Below, piece by piece: positions 1 to 8,189 of a stretch of DNA of 64,000 bases. The translations under genes and the position numbers were made by a program. The notes beneath the pieces were generated by a model, which saw nothing but the letters and a program-made list of their open reading frames with translations, was not told where the DNA came from and made no database searches. Source of the stretch: Paenibacillus sp. MAEPY2 (lineage in GTDB: Bacteria > Bacillota > Bacilli > Paenibacillales > Paenibacillaceae); assembly GCF_000499205.1 (NCBI RefSeq), contig NZ_AWUK01000037.1, forward strand, positions 113,725 to 177,724, given 5' to 3'. The stretch's first letter is position 1, and each line of letters opens with the position of its first letter.

Positions 1-1913
1 CTCTCCTGTACTGGGCAGAGGAATATCATGTGGACGGGTTTCGCTTCGACCTGATGGGTCTGATTGATACAGACACAATGAACGAAGTGACCCGCGAGCT
101 GAGAGAACAGATTGATCCGGCTTTTCTGATCTACGGGGAGCCGTGGACAGGCGGAGATTCGCCACTGGAGCGGAAAACGTTAAAAGGAACACAGCGCGGT
201 CAGGGATTTGCTGTATTTAACGATCATTTCCGCAGTGCCATCAAAGGGGATAGTGATGGCATCGGCAAAGGCTTTGTTACCGGAGCAGACGGTAAGGAGT
301 ACGAAATTGTCCAGGGTGTTGCCGGAGCGCTGGATGATTTTACGTCTTCACCTGTGGAATCCGTCAATTATGTGACAGCGCATGATAATCTCAATCTGTG
401 GGACAAAATCGCCACAACGATGTACCTCAGACATGATCTCGGGTTTCCGGTATGGAGGGATGGTCAGCCTGTGGAAGGAGGCAGTGCGGAATCGGCGGTT
501 AAGGCGGCAGACCCTTATAGGTATGTTAATGCAGATGATGTGCTTGACCATGAGATGGTCCGCCGTTCCTTGCTCTCGACAGGGATTTTACTCACCTCAC
601 AGGGTATTCCATTCCTCCATGCAGGGGATGAGATATTGAGATCCAAAGCAGGAGATCACAACAGTTATCGCAGCGGGGACGCCGTGAATACGATCACTTG
701 GGCGAATAAATCTCGCTTCAGACCTGTTTTTGACTATTATCGGGGCCTGATCCATCTGCGCCGCACACATCCGGCTTTTCGCATGATGAATGCCGAGCAG
801 GTACGACATCATCTTCGCTTGATGCGTGCAGAAGGAAATGTGGTTGCATTTACACTGGAGGGCGGAGCCAATCAGGATACCTGGAATCAGATCGTGGTGA
901 TCTACAACGGAACAGGTCAGCAGCAGCAAGTGAGTCTTCCGGAGGGCGACTGGCATATCGTGGTGAATGATCATCAGGCAGGTACAGATCGCATTGAGAC
1001 GGTGAGCGGAACCGTAGTGGTAGAACGGTGGTCATTGATGGTACTGTATGATACGGAGTATGGCGGCGGTGCTGAACCCGCTGTGATTGAGATTCATTCG
1101 CCGCGTCTTGTGTACAGTGTCGGAGAGATTGCTGGCTTGCGAGCATCGGTCAGAGACCGTTTTGGTAATGTGGTGGAGAACGCATCGGTGACCTGGAGCT
1201 CTTCGAACCCGGACATTATTGCGATTCAATCCGATGGGACCATTCATACAGGGGAGACCGGAGAAGCGACCATTAGCGTCCATTGTGGCACGATTACCGC
1301 AGAGTGTACGTTGCAGGTGGATCAACTCCATCCGGAACGAATTGAAATTGTAGGGGAGTCTGTGATGTATACGACACGTGTCAATCGATTCCGAGCCTTG
1401 GTTCTGGATCAATTCGGCCAGCCCTTGCAAGGGATGAAGATACGGTGGAGCTCGTCTCATCTGGATCATGCAGCTGTCAGTACAGCAGGAATTGTGCGAG
1501 CTTTAACACCAGGCTCCACCCAGATAATCGCGGAGGCTGGAGGGATTCAGGCATCGCTGAATATCAAAATCCACAAATCCATCTCCCGAATTGTCACTCT
1601 CCGATATGAACGGGAAGATCAGTGTTATGAGGGATGGGATGTCTGGGTATGGGGCACAGGTATGGAGGATGGGGCTATCCCGTTTGAGCGAGTGGGCAAT
1701 ACAGCAGAAGCCCGTTTTCGGGTCGCTCCAGGACTGCATCATCTGGGCTTAATCATTCGGCTGAATGAATGGGAAGCCAAAGATACCTGCGGAGATCGTT
1801 ATGTTGATATCGGTCCTGAAGACGGAGATGTGCAGATTATCGTTCACAGTGGGTCGGATCAGATGCAAGTTATCCGTGAAAGTGATGCAGAGGATGATCG
1901 TAACAGTGCATAA
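1..1913 (+). CDS. Type I pullulanase-like GH13 enzyme, 3' part (5' end outside window)
   Basis: Debranching alpha-amylase-family enzyme expected to cut alpha-1,6 links in pullulan, starch or glycogen. The frame is open from base 3 and the true start lies upstream. Three GH13 catalytic regions are visible: the nucleophile Asp in DGFRFDLMG (codon 48-50), the acid/base Glu in YGEPW (138-140) and the stabilising Asp in VTAHDN (384-386). After the barrel come two bacterial Ig-like (Big_2) repeats at about 1083-1310 and 1333-1560, each with a WSSS core. A C-terminal domain at about 1590-1850 contains GWDVWVWG, as in CBM41/pullulanase-associated starch-binding domains. CBM41 is usually N-terminal, so its position here is unusual. 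Ig-like repeats plus a binding module suggest an extracellular enzyme, but the signal peptide would be outside the window. A terminator follows. Confidence 0.9.
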   Translation, partial: LLYWAEEYHVDGFRFDLMGLIDTDTMNEVTRELREQIDPAFLIYGEPWTGGDSPLERKTLKGTQRGQGFAVFNDHFRSAIKGDSDGIGKGFVTGADGKEYEIVQGVAGALDDFTSSPVESVNYVTAHDNLNLWDKIATTMYLRHDLGFPVWRDGQPVEGGSAESAVKAADPYRYVNADDVLDHEMVRRSLLSTGILLTSQGIPFLHAGDEILRSKAGDHNSYRSGDAVNTITWANKSRFRPVFDYYRGLIHLRRTHPAFRMMNAEQVRHHLRLMRAEGNVVAFTLEGGANQDTWNQIVVIYNGTGQQQQVSLPEGDWHIVVNDHQAGTDRIETVSGTVVVERWSLMVLYDTEYGGGAEPAVIEIHSPRLVYSVGEIAGLRASVRDRFGNVVENASVTWSSSNPDIIAIQSDGTIHTGETGEATISVHCGTITAECTLQVDQLHPERIEIVGESVMYTTRVNRFRALVLDQFGQPLQGMKIRWSSSHLDHAAVSTAGIVRALTPGSTQIIAEAGGIQASLNIKIHKSISRIVTLRYEREDQCYEGWDVWVWGTGMEDGAIPFERVGNTAEARFRVAPGLHHLGLIIRLNEWEAKDTCGDRYVDIGPEDGDVQIIVHSGSDQMQVIRESDAEDDRNSA

Positions 1914-1970
1914 TTTTGCTTAAGTTATAACGTTTGTACAACTAGTTGTGAAATGTATGCTTAATAAGTG

Positions 1971-1997
1971 GTCGGAAGGTATTCCGGCTGCTTTTTT
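1971..1997 (+). terminator. Rho-independent terminator after pullulanase
   Basis: A 7-bp stem (1971-1977 with 1982-1988, one G-T pair) with a 4-nt loop is followed within 3 nt by six T. Confidence 0.7.
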
Positions 1998-2051
1998 GTT
2001 CATCAGAAAGATACATTTCACCTGAAAAATAAAAAAACTCTACAAGTCAGT

Positions 2052-2078
2052 GTTTGAGATGGCCTTTCATTGGGGTAA
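2052..2078 (+). promoter_or_regulatory. SigB-like promoter candidate for rplY/ctc
   Basis: GTTTGA (2052-2057), then a 15-nt spacer, then GGGTAA (2073-2078). This resembles the general-stress sigma factor consensus GTTTAA-N12-15-GGGWAW. The homologous ctc gene of Bacillus subtilis is a classic SigB target. It would leave a leader of about 110 nt. Whether this organism has a SigB-type factor cannot be seen here. Confidence 0.45.
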
Positions 2079-2196
2079 ATATAGATATGGCCCCAGATTC
2101 GGCCACGCATGAACAAGGCCATTCTGGTCTAAGAGAGAAGCTTATGGCTTCCTAACAAATATGAAGTAAGGATCCCTTGAAGGAGGATGTTCAATC

Positions 2197-2829
2197 ATGA
2201 AATCCAACGGAAAAATGGCTCAACTTACGGCAACACCAAGAACTGAAAAGAAAGGTGCAGCATTGCGCCTGTTAAGACAAGGCGGACGTGTTCCGGCAGT
2301 CGTTTATGGCCCGGGATTGGAAGGTGCCGCGATACATGTAGATGAAAAAGAAATGCTGAAAGTAGCACGTACAGGTCGCTCCGAGATGTTCAACCTCAAT
2401 CTGGAGGGCGGCAAAACGGTTCCAGTGCTGATCAAGGATCAGCAGGAACGTAACGGACGTCTGCTGCATGTGGACTTCCTGCAGATTTCGAAGAACAAGC
2501 CGATCAGCGTTAGTGTATCGATCGACTTCCAAGGCACCGCAGCCGGTTCCAAGGCAGGCGGTGTGTTCCAGACACAGGAAACTCAACTGGAGGTCGAAGG
2601 ACTGCCAGCTGATCTGCCAACCTCCATTGAGGTGGATGTCAGCGGACTGGAAATTGGTGATCGTTTGACGGCTGCGGATATCAAGCTGGATAAAGGACTG
2701 ACTCTGGTGACGGCAGCTGATTCCATCATCGCTTCCGTGATGCCGCCACAAGCGGCTGAGGCAGAGCCTACGGCTTCTGCGGATGAAGCGGAACCGGCTG
2801 CATCAGAAGAACCAGCTAAAGAAGAATAA
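2197..2829 (+). CDS. rplY: 50S ribosomal protein L25 / general stress protein Ctc
   Basis: Binds 5S rRNA in the large ribosomal subunit; the long Ctc form is a stress-induced version in Bacillus. The 210-residue product has an N-terminal L25-like RNA-binding domain (to about residue 95, with RLLRQGGRVPAVVYGPG) and the longer TL5/Ctc C-terminal beta domain (about 100-185). It ends in an acidic, Ala/Glu/Pro-rich tail (about 190-210) that is probably disordered. The start is fixed by AAGGAGGATG at 2180-2189, ending 7 nt before ATG. The gene stands alone between two terminators. A SigB-like promoter candidate lies about 120 nt upstream. Confidence 0.93.
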   Translation: MKSNGKMAQLTATPRTEKKGAALRLLRQGGRVPAVVYGPGLEGAAIHVDEKEMLKVARTGRSEMFNLNLEGGKTVPVLIKDQQERNGRLLHVDFLQISKNKPISVSVSIDFQGTAAGSKAGGVFQTQETQLEVEGLPADLPTSIEVDVSGLEIGDRLTAADIKLDKGLTLVTAADSIIASVMPPQAAEAEPTASADEAEPAASEEPAKEE

Positions 2830-2833
2830 GGGA

Positions 2834-2892
2834 TCAGAATATTCAATATTCTGACCTCAACCAAGCCCGGTCGTAATGACCGGGCTTTTTTT
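2834..2892 (+). terminator. Terminator after rplY, preceded by a perfect AT-rich palindrome
   Basis: A 10-bp stem (2863-2872 with 2878-2887, loop GTAAT) with a T tract to 2892 forms a strong terminator. Just upstream, 2834-2854 is a perfect inverted repeat centred on 2844 that could form a second small hairpin. Confidence 0.85.
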
Positions 2893-2968
2893 ATATTGGG
2901 AAGGCTCTGTCCTAAGTTGGGTCACGGGGAAAAGGGGCGGTATCGTATGCTGTTTTACTCATGAGAGA

Positions 2969-2998
2969 TTGCCGCATAGTGGCGTTATTCGTTATGAT
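2969..2998 (+). promoter_or_regulatory. SigA-type promoter candidate
   Basis: TTGCCG (2969-2974), 18-nt spacer, TATGAT (2993-2998), in front of the 172-residue ORF at 3114. The rest of 2893-3113 shows nothing else recognisable. Confidence 0.45.
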
Positions 2999-3113
2999 AG
3001 TAAGGCAGAATGAGCCTATCGTTCAAGTTGCGCAGTTAGGCAAATTGGCAAGCTATTTACCACGGAAAAGCAACTAATCGGAATAAATTGCACAAGAAGG
3101 CAGGTTTCGCATC

Positions 3114-3632
3114 ATGTTTGATCCGACGATTTATGACAATTTGAAAGTAGGCTTTGAAAACCACCTGTATGATCTTGATAATTTGGATGAACTTATTTCC
3201 ATAACGGACCGGAAGGATCAGCTGGAGATGGCGCGTATGTCCAGAGAGTTCGTGTTGCAATTCTGCCTGAGAGATTACCCTCACATAACAGGTGAAGTGG
3301 TCCTGAGCACATCGCTTGAGGAGCTCGCAGCTGAAATTCTGGAAACACCGGGTGGTCACTTAGGTTGCCGTTTGCGACTTCGGTTCAGGATGGTTATTAA
3401 GGAGCCTGAGACTCAATGTCCGGCGATTAGCTCCATAATACAGCAGAGCTGGCCGGAACAACGAAAGCAGCAGCATATTCATTATATTTTTGAAGATAAG
3501 CCAGCAACGTATGCTGTCACAGCTGAAGTACATTTTGACCGCAGTGTAAATGAAGATCAGATGGGAGACATCCCTGAACTGTGCGACCATATGGTCAATG
3601 TGCTGACTAAATTATTGCAATTGCACAAATAA
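3114..3632 (+). CDS. Conserved-looking hypothetical cytoplasmic protein
   Basis: A 172-residue soluble protein that I do not recognise. It has no signal peptide or membrane segment. The N-terminal third is acidic and probably helical (YDNLKVGFENHLYDLDNLDE). The middle is a mixed alpha/beta region, and the end (VNVLTKLLQLHK) looks like an amphipathic helix. The start follows a weak purine-rich site (AGAAGGCAGG). A terminator closes the unit at 3646-3679, so it appears monocistronic. No function can be assigned. Confidence 0.7.
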   Translation: MFDPTIYDNLKVGFENHLYDLDNLDELISITDRKDQLEMARMSREFVLQFCLRDYPHITGEVVLSTSLEELAAEILETPGGHLGCRLRLRFRMVIKEPETQCPAISSIIQQSWPEQRKQQHIHYIFEDKPATYAVTAEVHFDRSVNEDQMGDIPELCDHMVNVLTKLLQLHK

Positions 3633-3645
3633 ACAAGTAAAAGAG

Positions 3646-3679
3646 TCTTGTCTCTGGTCAAAGAGGCAAGATTTTTTTT
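3646..3679 (+). terminator. Rho-independent terminator
   Basis: A 9-bp stem (3646-3654 with 3663-3671, one G-T pair) is followed by eight T. Confidence 0.85.
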
Positions 3680-3831
3680 CGTTTTTTTTGAATGCTAAGT
3701 AGGCTATCAGGCGTAGGTATATGGACTTGAGGTTAAGATTTTACGCAAGCAAGTAAGAGAATGTATATTTAATAAGCCGAATAAGTGCGATTGAACTATA
3801 CATATAAGGTGAAATTGCGAAAACAGGTTTG

Positions 3832-3859
3832 GGACTAAAGATTTAGTACCGGACTAAAG
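3832..3859 (+). promoter_or_regulatory. Repeat cluster, possible operator of the WYL regulator
   Basis: GGACTAAAG occurs at 3832-3840 and 3851-3859. The first copy is part of the inverted repeat ACTAAA-GA-TTTAGT (3834-3847). The cluster lies about 45 nt before the start of the regulator, a place that suits autoregulation. This is inference from spacing only. Confidence 0.35.
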
Positions 3860-3904
3860 GAACTAGTTTTCCTTGCCGATAAAATATCGAAGGGGAGAAA
3901 CTAC

Positions 3905-4870
3905 ATGACAGAGAAATTAATTCGTCTTCTGCGTATACTTCAGGCTATACAAGCGAATCCCGGAATTTCCGCCAAAGAATTGGCGATGAAATGCGGTACA
4001 ACTGTGCGCACGATTTATCGCGATCTCCGAATTTTGGACAGGGTTGCCCCTATCATGAATGAAGGTTATGGCAAAGGGTATCGGTTCATTGGTGAATTTG
4101 CCATGTATCCTCTGGATTTTACCGAACAGGAAGCCATGGTGTTCTCCATGCTTCCATCCGTGGTGGATACTTCGCAACTCCCGGCTGAATTTGATTCAGC
4201 TTTTGATAAGGTGATGACGGCCCATACCAAAATGAAATCGAGAAACAGTGACATTGTAGAAAATATTGCAGGTATTATTCGTATGGGCACACCTGCATAC
4301 CGGGAAGAAGGGAAGTATCCCAATTTGCTTATTCCAGTCATTGAAGCCATTCTGGATCAACAAACGATTCGAACTCAATATCACACACTTACGAAAAATG
4401 AAATCACGGTCCGCGAGATTGATCCCTATTACCTCATTCCGCGCGACCAGCGTTTTTATTTAATTGGTTATTGTCACTTGCTGAAGAAAGTTTGTTTGTT
4501 TCGGATCAGTCGCTTTCTGGACGTTATACAAACTAATACCCATTTTGTTATGGGGGATTTCAACATAACGCAGTTCATGAAAAACACGTGGTCCATTGAT
4601 CGTGGGGATAAACTGATTCATTTTAAAGTAAGGTTTAGTAAAGAGGTGGCCCCCTACATAAAAGAAGAAGAGATGTTTGTTCGTCCACGAATGACGGATA
4701 TGCCTGATGGCGGATTGTTATTTGAAGTAACGCTGAACAGTAGTCGTGAATTCCTGAAATGGTTATATCAATTTGGCCCCGAAGCGGAGGTAATTGAACC
4801 CCGTGAATATCGTAAAGAAATTCGTGAACAACTCATAGAGTGGATGAAGCATTATGAGGAAGATCAATAA
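3905..4870 (+). CDS. HTH/WYL-domain (YafY-type) transcriptional regulator
   Basis: A 321-residue DNA-binding regulator. The N-terminus (about 3-58) is a winged helix of the HTH_11 type, with ISAKELAMKCGTTVRTIYRDL as its core. The centre (about 135-225) is a WYL-type ligand-sensing domain with REIDPYYLIPRDQRFYLIGY and LFRISRF. The C-terminus matches the WCX extension. WYL regulators commonly repress or activate a neighbouring gene in response to a small ligand or nucleic acid. The start is supported by AAGGGGAGAA just upstream. The HIRAN gene follows by 48 nt and may be co-transcribed. A second WYL regulator of similar size sits at 23.1 kb on the other strand. Confidence 0.85.
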   Translation: MTEKLIRLLRILQAIQANPGISAKELAMKCGTTVRTIYRDLRILDRVAPIMNEGYGKGYRFIGEFAMYPLDFTEQEAMVFSMLPSVVDTSQLPAEFDSAFDKVMTAHTKMKSRNSDIVENIAGIIRMGTPAYREEGKYPNLLIPVIEAILDQQTIRTQYHTLTKNEITVREIDPYYLIPRDQRFYLIGYCHLLKKVCLFRISRFLDVIQTNTHFVMGDFNITQFMKNTWSIDRGDKLIHFKVRFSKEVAPYIKEEEMFVRPRMTDMPDGGLLFEVTLNSSREFLKWLYQFGPEAEVIEPREYRKEIREQLIEWMKHYEEDQ

Positions 4871-4918
4871 TTTCGACCCTTCTAAATTTTAAAAAAATGT
4901 GTAAAAGGAGCTTTTGTG

Positions 4919-5281
4919 ATGAGAACCAAAATATTTGCCGCCATGTATGGAATGGAACATTATCATGGCGTAGAAGCTTTAAATGTGGGGGATACCCTAT
5001 TTCTGGTCAAAGATCCCGATAATCGGGCAGATTCTCAAGCCATTAGGGTTGTCGTTCCTCCCATTGGGACGGTTGGATATATTGTTAATAACCCTCTGCT
5101 CGCTCCTCACGGCTGCTGGACAGGCTCAGGAATCTATGATGCTTTCCACCAACAGACCTGTGCTAAAGTGAGGTTTACCATGAAAGAGATGATAATTGTG
5201 GAATTAATTGAAATGATGTATGTCCCTGTTCCGCATATGGATAGCTTTATTGCAGACTGGCAGTCACGTGAAAAAGCCTGA
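4919..5281 (+). CDS. Stand-alone HIRAN-domain protein
   Basis: A 120-residue protein that is almost entirely a HIRAN-like beta domain. Visible marks are MYGMEHYHGVEAL, the glycine in VGDTL, the helper motif DPDNRADSQAIRV and IGTVGYI. HIRAN domains in larger proteins (Rad5/HLTF) bind DNA 3' ends; the role of short bacterial versions is poorly known. AAAAGGAG (4903-4910) is spaced 8 nt from ATG 4919; a GTG at 4916 is possible but less well spaced. It lies directly after the WYL regulator, so a shared transcript is likely. Its 3' end faces the glycosyltransferase gene with only 24 nt between them. Confidence 0.75.
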   Translation: MRTKIFAAMYGMEHYHGVEALNVGDTLFLVKDPDNRADSQAIRVVVPPIGTVGYIVNNPLLAPHGCWTGSGIYDAFHQQTCAKVRFTMKEMIIVELIEMMYVPVPHMDSFIADWQSREKA

Positions 5282-5305
5282 CGGAAAGCGCGGCCTCAAC
5301 CAGAT

Positions 5306-6406
5306 CTATCCCCGGATGAGTCTTGTGTAAGCTGCTTCGAGATGCATGGCTGTCCTAGCCCAACTGAACTGTTCAACTGCACTTGCACGTCCGGCTTCTC
5401 CGAGAGAACGGGCGAGAGAAGGATTGTCTGCCAGTTTATACAGGTATGCAGCGAAACTTCGGGGGTTGTGATACTGTCTCACAAGGTATCCATTATTCCC
5501 GGAGACAATGATTTCACGAATGCCCCCATTGTCTGAAGCAATGACGGGTAGTCCAGAAGCCATAGCTTCAACATTCACCAGTCCGAAGGCTTCATGTTCT
5601 TGGGAAGGGCACACCAGGCAGTCCACAGCCCGGTACAAACGGTCAATGTGTTCATGGGCGATCTGACCTCGGAAGGCGGCCTCAACCTTTAATTTTCGGG
5701 CAAGCTGTCGCAGTTTGCGGACGTAGACCTGAGGTCCTTTCCCCGCAATGATCAGTTGCACGGGTACCTGTTGCTGAAGAATAGCTACGGCACGAATCAG
5801 TACATCCACACCTTTGCCAGGAATAAGTCGGCCTACATACAGAATGGAGAAAGGCCCTGAAATACCGAACTGCCTGCGCAGAAGCTGCTGCTCTCCTTTT
5901 ATTGCTGGCAAAAAGCGGCTTAGGTCCACGCCAAGCGGCACTACGCCCATGCGTCGTTTCAAGGATGGGAATCTTCGACCCAGCCTCTGTCTGAGGGATT
6001 GACTGTTGACGGCAATCCAATTCGCTTTTTTTAGCAGTGCTAATCTTGCTGGCCCAGGTTGTGCAAAGGTTAACGAGTGAAGATAGAGCACCACGGGGAT
6101 GGAATGGAAAGCACGTTTAATTGCAGCCATACTATGGGGTCTGTTATCTACCTGAATAAGATCGAAGGGTTGAATTTTCAGAAAACGAATAACGGCCCTT
6201 GTGTACTCGTTGGGACTGGTTGCTGGCACACGCCGGATCGTAATGCCATCGATTTGCTCTGTGATGGAAAGTGCGGGCATCTGACGGCTTATGATCGTCA
6301 CCTGGTGACGAAGCGCAAGTTCACGAGCAATGCCCAGAATGCAGATTTCGACTGATCCGTTACCTGGGACTGGCAATTTTTCAGGTGCTATTAGGGCTAT
6401 TTTCAT
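5306..6406 (-). CDS. GT4-family glycosyltransferase, CotSA-like
   Basis: A 366-residue GT-B fold glycosyltransferase. The N-terminus MKIALIAPEKLPVPGNG resembles the Bacillus spore coat glycosyltransferase CotSA. The donor-binding half shows GRLIPGKGVDVLIRA and the family 4 E-x7-E region EAFGLVNVEAMASGLPV. It likely adds sugar to a spore coat or cell-surface glycan, but the acceptor is unknown. I chose ATG 6406 over an upstream in-frame ATG (6439) because AAGGAGGATCC lies about 7 nt before it and the conserved N-terminus begins there. It is convergent with the HIRAN gene and divergent from the DUF3817 gene, with 170 nt between. Confidence 0.85.
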   Translation of the reverse strand: MKIALIAPEKLPVPGNGSVEICILGIARELALRHQVTIISRQMPALSITEQIDGITIRRVPATSPNEYTRAVIRFLKIQPFDLIQVDNRPHSMAAIKRAFHSIPVVLYLHSLTFAQPGPARLALLKKANWIAVNSQSLRQRLGRRFPSLKRRMGVVPLGVDLSRFLPAIKGEQQLLRRQFGISGPFSILYVGRLIPGKGVDVLIRAVAILQQQVPVQLIIAGKGPQVYVRKLRQLARKLKVEAAFRGQIAHEHIDRLYRAVDCLVCPSQEHEAFGLVNVEAMASGLPVIASDNGGIREIIVSGNNGYLVRQYHNPRSFAAYLYKLADNPSLARSLGEAGRASAVEQFSWARTAMHLEAAYTRLIRG

Positions 6407-6576
6407 CAACAGGATCCTCCTTGTCCATATTCGTAACAATCTTGGTCATATATCCTATGTGCTTTGGCTGGGTTTGGCTCCTGTGGAACTGCGCGTGAGG
6501 GTAAATTTCGTTTTTGTGATATACTGTACGGGTTGCAGTGAATTCATTGCGCGTATTTAGAAGCAGGAGGAAAAAA

Positions 6577-6891
6577 ATGTTACATTCTACACTTGGTCGC
6601 TTTCGACTGCTGCTGTGGTTGCAGGGGCTTTCATATGTGCTGTTGTTATTTGTTGCTTTTCCATTGCGAAATGCGGGGATCATGCCGCAGGCGGTCACAT
6701 GGTTTGGCAACATTTATGGTTTTTTATTTCTGATGTATTTATTATTTTTGGTGAGTATGTATACCACGCAAAAATGGCGCTTACGTCGTCCGATCGCTTT
6801 ATTTTTTGTATCGTTTATCCCTTTGGGCAATTTCATCTATGATCTGCTGGTCTTTCGCAAGCTGGATCGCAGACTGTCAAATAAAGCTTGA
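6577..6891 (+). CDS. DUF3817 small integral membrane protein
   Basis: A 104-residue protein with about three hydrophobic segments (near residues 8-30, 38-63 and 72-92). The LGRFRLLLWLQGLSYVLLL start and GNIYGFLFLMYLL match the DUF3817 family of unknown function. ATG 6577 is chosen because GCAGGAGG (6563-6570) is 6 nt before it; the longer open frame to 6538 has no site. It lies just upstream of the manganese riboswitch but is probably a separate transcript. Confidence 0.8.
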   Translation: MLHSTLGRFRLLLWLQGLSYVLLLFVAFPLRNAGIMPQAVTWFGNIYGFLFLMYLLFLVSMYTTQKWRLRRPIALFFVSFIPLGNFIYDLLVFRKLDRRLSNKA

Positions 6892-6965
6892 CTTTGCTTA
6901 TCGTTATGAATATGATGAGAACAGGTTATTGAACCCGTTCCAACTAAAAACCGCATATTCCTTAT

Positions 6966-7091
6966 GTTAAAGGGGAGTAGCTTTCACAGTAAAGTCGTCA
7001 GTTCGGGATTCTATCCCCGGCTTTATTGGCAGCAATTTTGTTGTTAGCGAGACCTTTACCAAGTTTTCATACTGGGTAAAGGTCTCTTTTT
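6966..7091 (+). ncRNA. yybP-ykoY manganese riboswitch with terminator platform
   Basis: The yybP-ykoY signature is present: AAAGGGGAGTAGCT at 6969-6982, GTCGTCA at 6994-7000 and the closing strand GCGAGACCTTT at 7047-7057. AAAGG pairs with CCTTT to form P1. The same 3' strand GAGACCTTTACC (7049-7060) can instead pair perfectly over 12 bp with GGTAAAGGTCTC (7075-7086), followed by five T. This is the usual arrangement of an ON switch, where Mn2+ binding holds P1 and blocks the terminator. The downstream TerC gene is a classical target. Confidence 0.93.
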
Positions 7092-7099
7092 GTGAATAA

Positions 7100-7137
7100 A
7101 AAGGACCTTACCAGTAATGGTAAAGGTCCTTTTTTTT
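7100..7137 (+). terminator. Second terminator hairpin behind the riboswitch
   Basis: Stem 7101-7112 with 7119-7132 (one bulged A) is followed by a run of T to 7137. Its 3' arm repeats GGTAAAGGTC of the riboswitch terminator (7075-7084), so it looks like a duplicated expression platform. Confidence 0.75.
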
Positions 7138-7170
7138 GTACATCATAAGGATACTAAGGAGGAGTCAATT

Positions 7171-7989
7171 TTGGAGTTGTCATTATTATTGGAGTATGGG
7201 TGGGTTCTCGCCGTATTAGTAGTCCTTGAGGGATTGCTTGCAGCTGATAATGCATTGGTTCTTGCTATTATGGTTAAGCACCTGCCTGACGAAAAACGCA
7301 AAAAAGCGTTATTTTATGGTTTGTTGGGTGCATTCATTTTCCGATTGGGTTCGTTGTTCCTAATCTCGTTCCTGGTGGACGTATGGCAGGTTCAAGCGAT
7401 TGGAGCCCTGTACCTCTTGTACATCTCCATTAATCACATTGTCAAAAAGGTTATGGGCAGCCGAAATAAAACAGATGAAGCAGCGGATTCCACACCCAAA
7501 AAACCAAAAAGACAATCTGGTTTCTGGATGACTGTATTTAAAGTGGAAGTGGCAGATATCGCGTTCGCGGTCGATTCGATTCTCGCAGCTGTGGCGTTGG
7601 CTGTTGCTTTGCCACCAAGTGGATTGCCTCCGATCGGCGGACTTGATGGTGGACAGTTTATCGTTATCTTCCTCGGCGGATTCATCGGTCTGGTAATTAT
7701 GAGATTTGCGGCTTCCTTCTTCGTTAAGCTGCTCCATTCACGTCCAGGGCTTGAAGTTGCAGCCTTCGTTATCGTGGGATGGGTTGGGGTTAAATTGGCT
7801 GTTATTACGCTGGCGCACCCTTCATTGGGCGTTCTGGATGAGCATTTCCCGGAAAATAAAATTTGGAAATTCGGGTTCTACATTGTACTGATTACGATTG
7901 CGGTATGCGGTTGGTTCTTGTCCTCTAAGGTTCCTGCAAAAGAAGATGAGAATCCGGTGGAAGAACTGGAACAACAAGCAGGGAAATGA
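7171..7989 (+). CDS. TerC/YkoY-family membrane protein, probable manganese exporter
   Basis: A 272-residue polytopic membrane protein with about seven hydrophobic helices. The acidic motif GLLAADNALVLAIMV in the first helix and VEVADIAFAVDSILAAVALA after the loop carry the conserved Asp/Asn residues of TerC proteins. A charged loop (about residues 95-125, Lys-rich) separates the two halves. YkoY-type proteins efflux Mn2+ or metallate secreted enzymes, in line with the riboswitch upstream. The start is TTG at 7171, 7 nt after AAGGAGG (7157-7163). An in-frame ATG at 7117 would lie inside the terminator hairpin and is rejected. Confidence 0.9.
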   Translation: MELSLLLEYGWVLAVLVVLEGLLAADNALVLAIMVKHLPDEKRKKALFYGLLGAFIFRLGSLFLISFLVDVWQVQAIGALYLLYISINHIVKKVMGSRNKTDEAADSTPKKPKRQSGFWMTVFKVEVADIAFAVDSILAAVALAVALPPSGLPPIGGLDGGQFIVIFLGGFIGLVIMRFAASFFVKLLHSRPGLEVAAFVIVGWVGVKLAVITLAHPSLGVLDEHFPENKIWKFGFYIVLITIAVCGWFLSSKVPAKEDENPVEELEQQAGK

Positions 7990-8053
7990 CGAAAACATGG
8001 TCAACCCTGTCAAAATAATAATCAATATCTAATATCATGATATGCTTGAGTAA

Positions 8054-8087
8054 GCAGGGTCTGTTCCTTCAGACCCTGCCTTTTTTT
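8054..8087 (+). terminator. Rho-independent terminator after the TerC gene
   Basis: A perfect 9-bp stem (8054-8062 with 8071-8079) is followed by seven T. Confidence 0.9.
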
Positions 8088-8153
8088 ATAAAATTTATTA
8101 GTACGAAGTTCAATCTAACGCATATGCACAATGGGGATTTTCCAAGAAAAGGG

Positions 8154-8183
8154 TTGACACATTGAAACGGGTCCGCTTAATAT
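8154..8183 (+). promoter_or_regulatory. Strong SigA-type promoter of the rtcB leader RNA
   Basis: TTGACA (8154-8159), 18-nt spacer, TAATAT (8178-8183). Transcription should begin near 8190, about 380 nt before rtcB. Confidence 0.75.
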
Positions 8184-8189
8184 AAACAT

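Noticed and set aside
7117..7170. Upstream ATG start for the TerC gene
   Set aside because: It lies inside the second terminator hairpin of the riboswitch; TTG 7171 has a perfectly spaced AAGGAGG.
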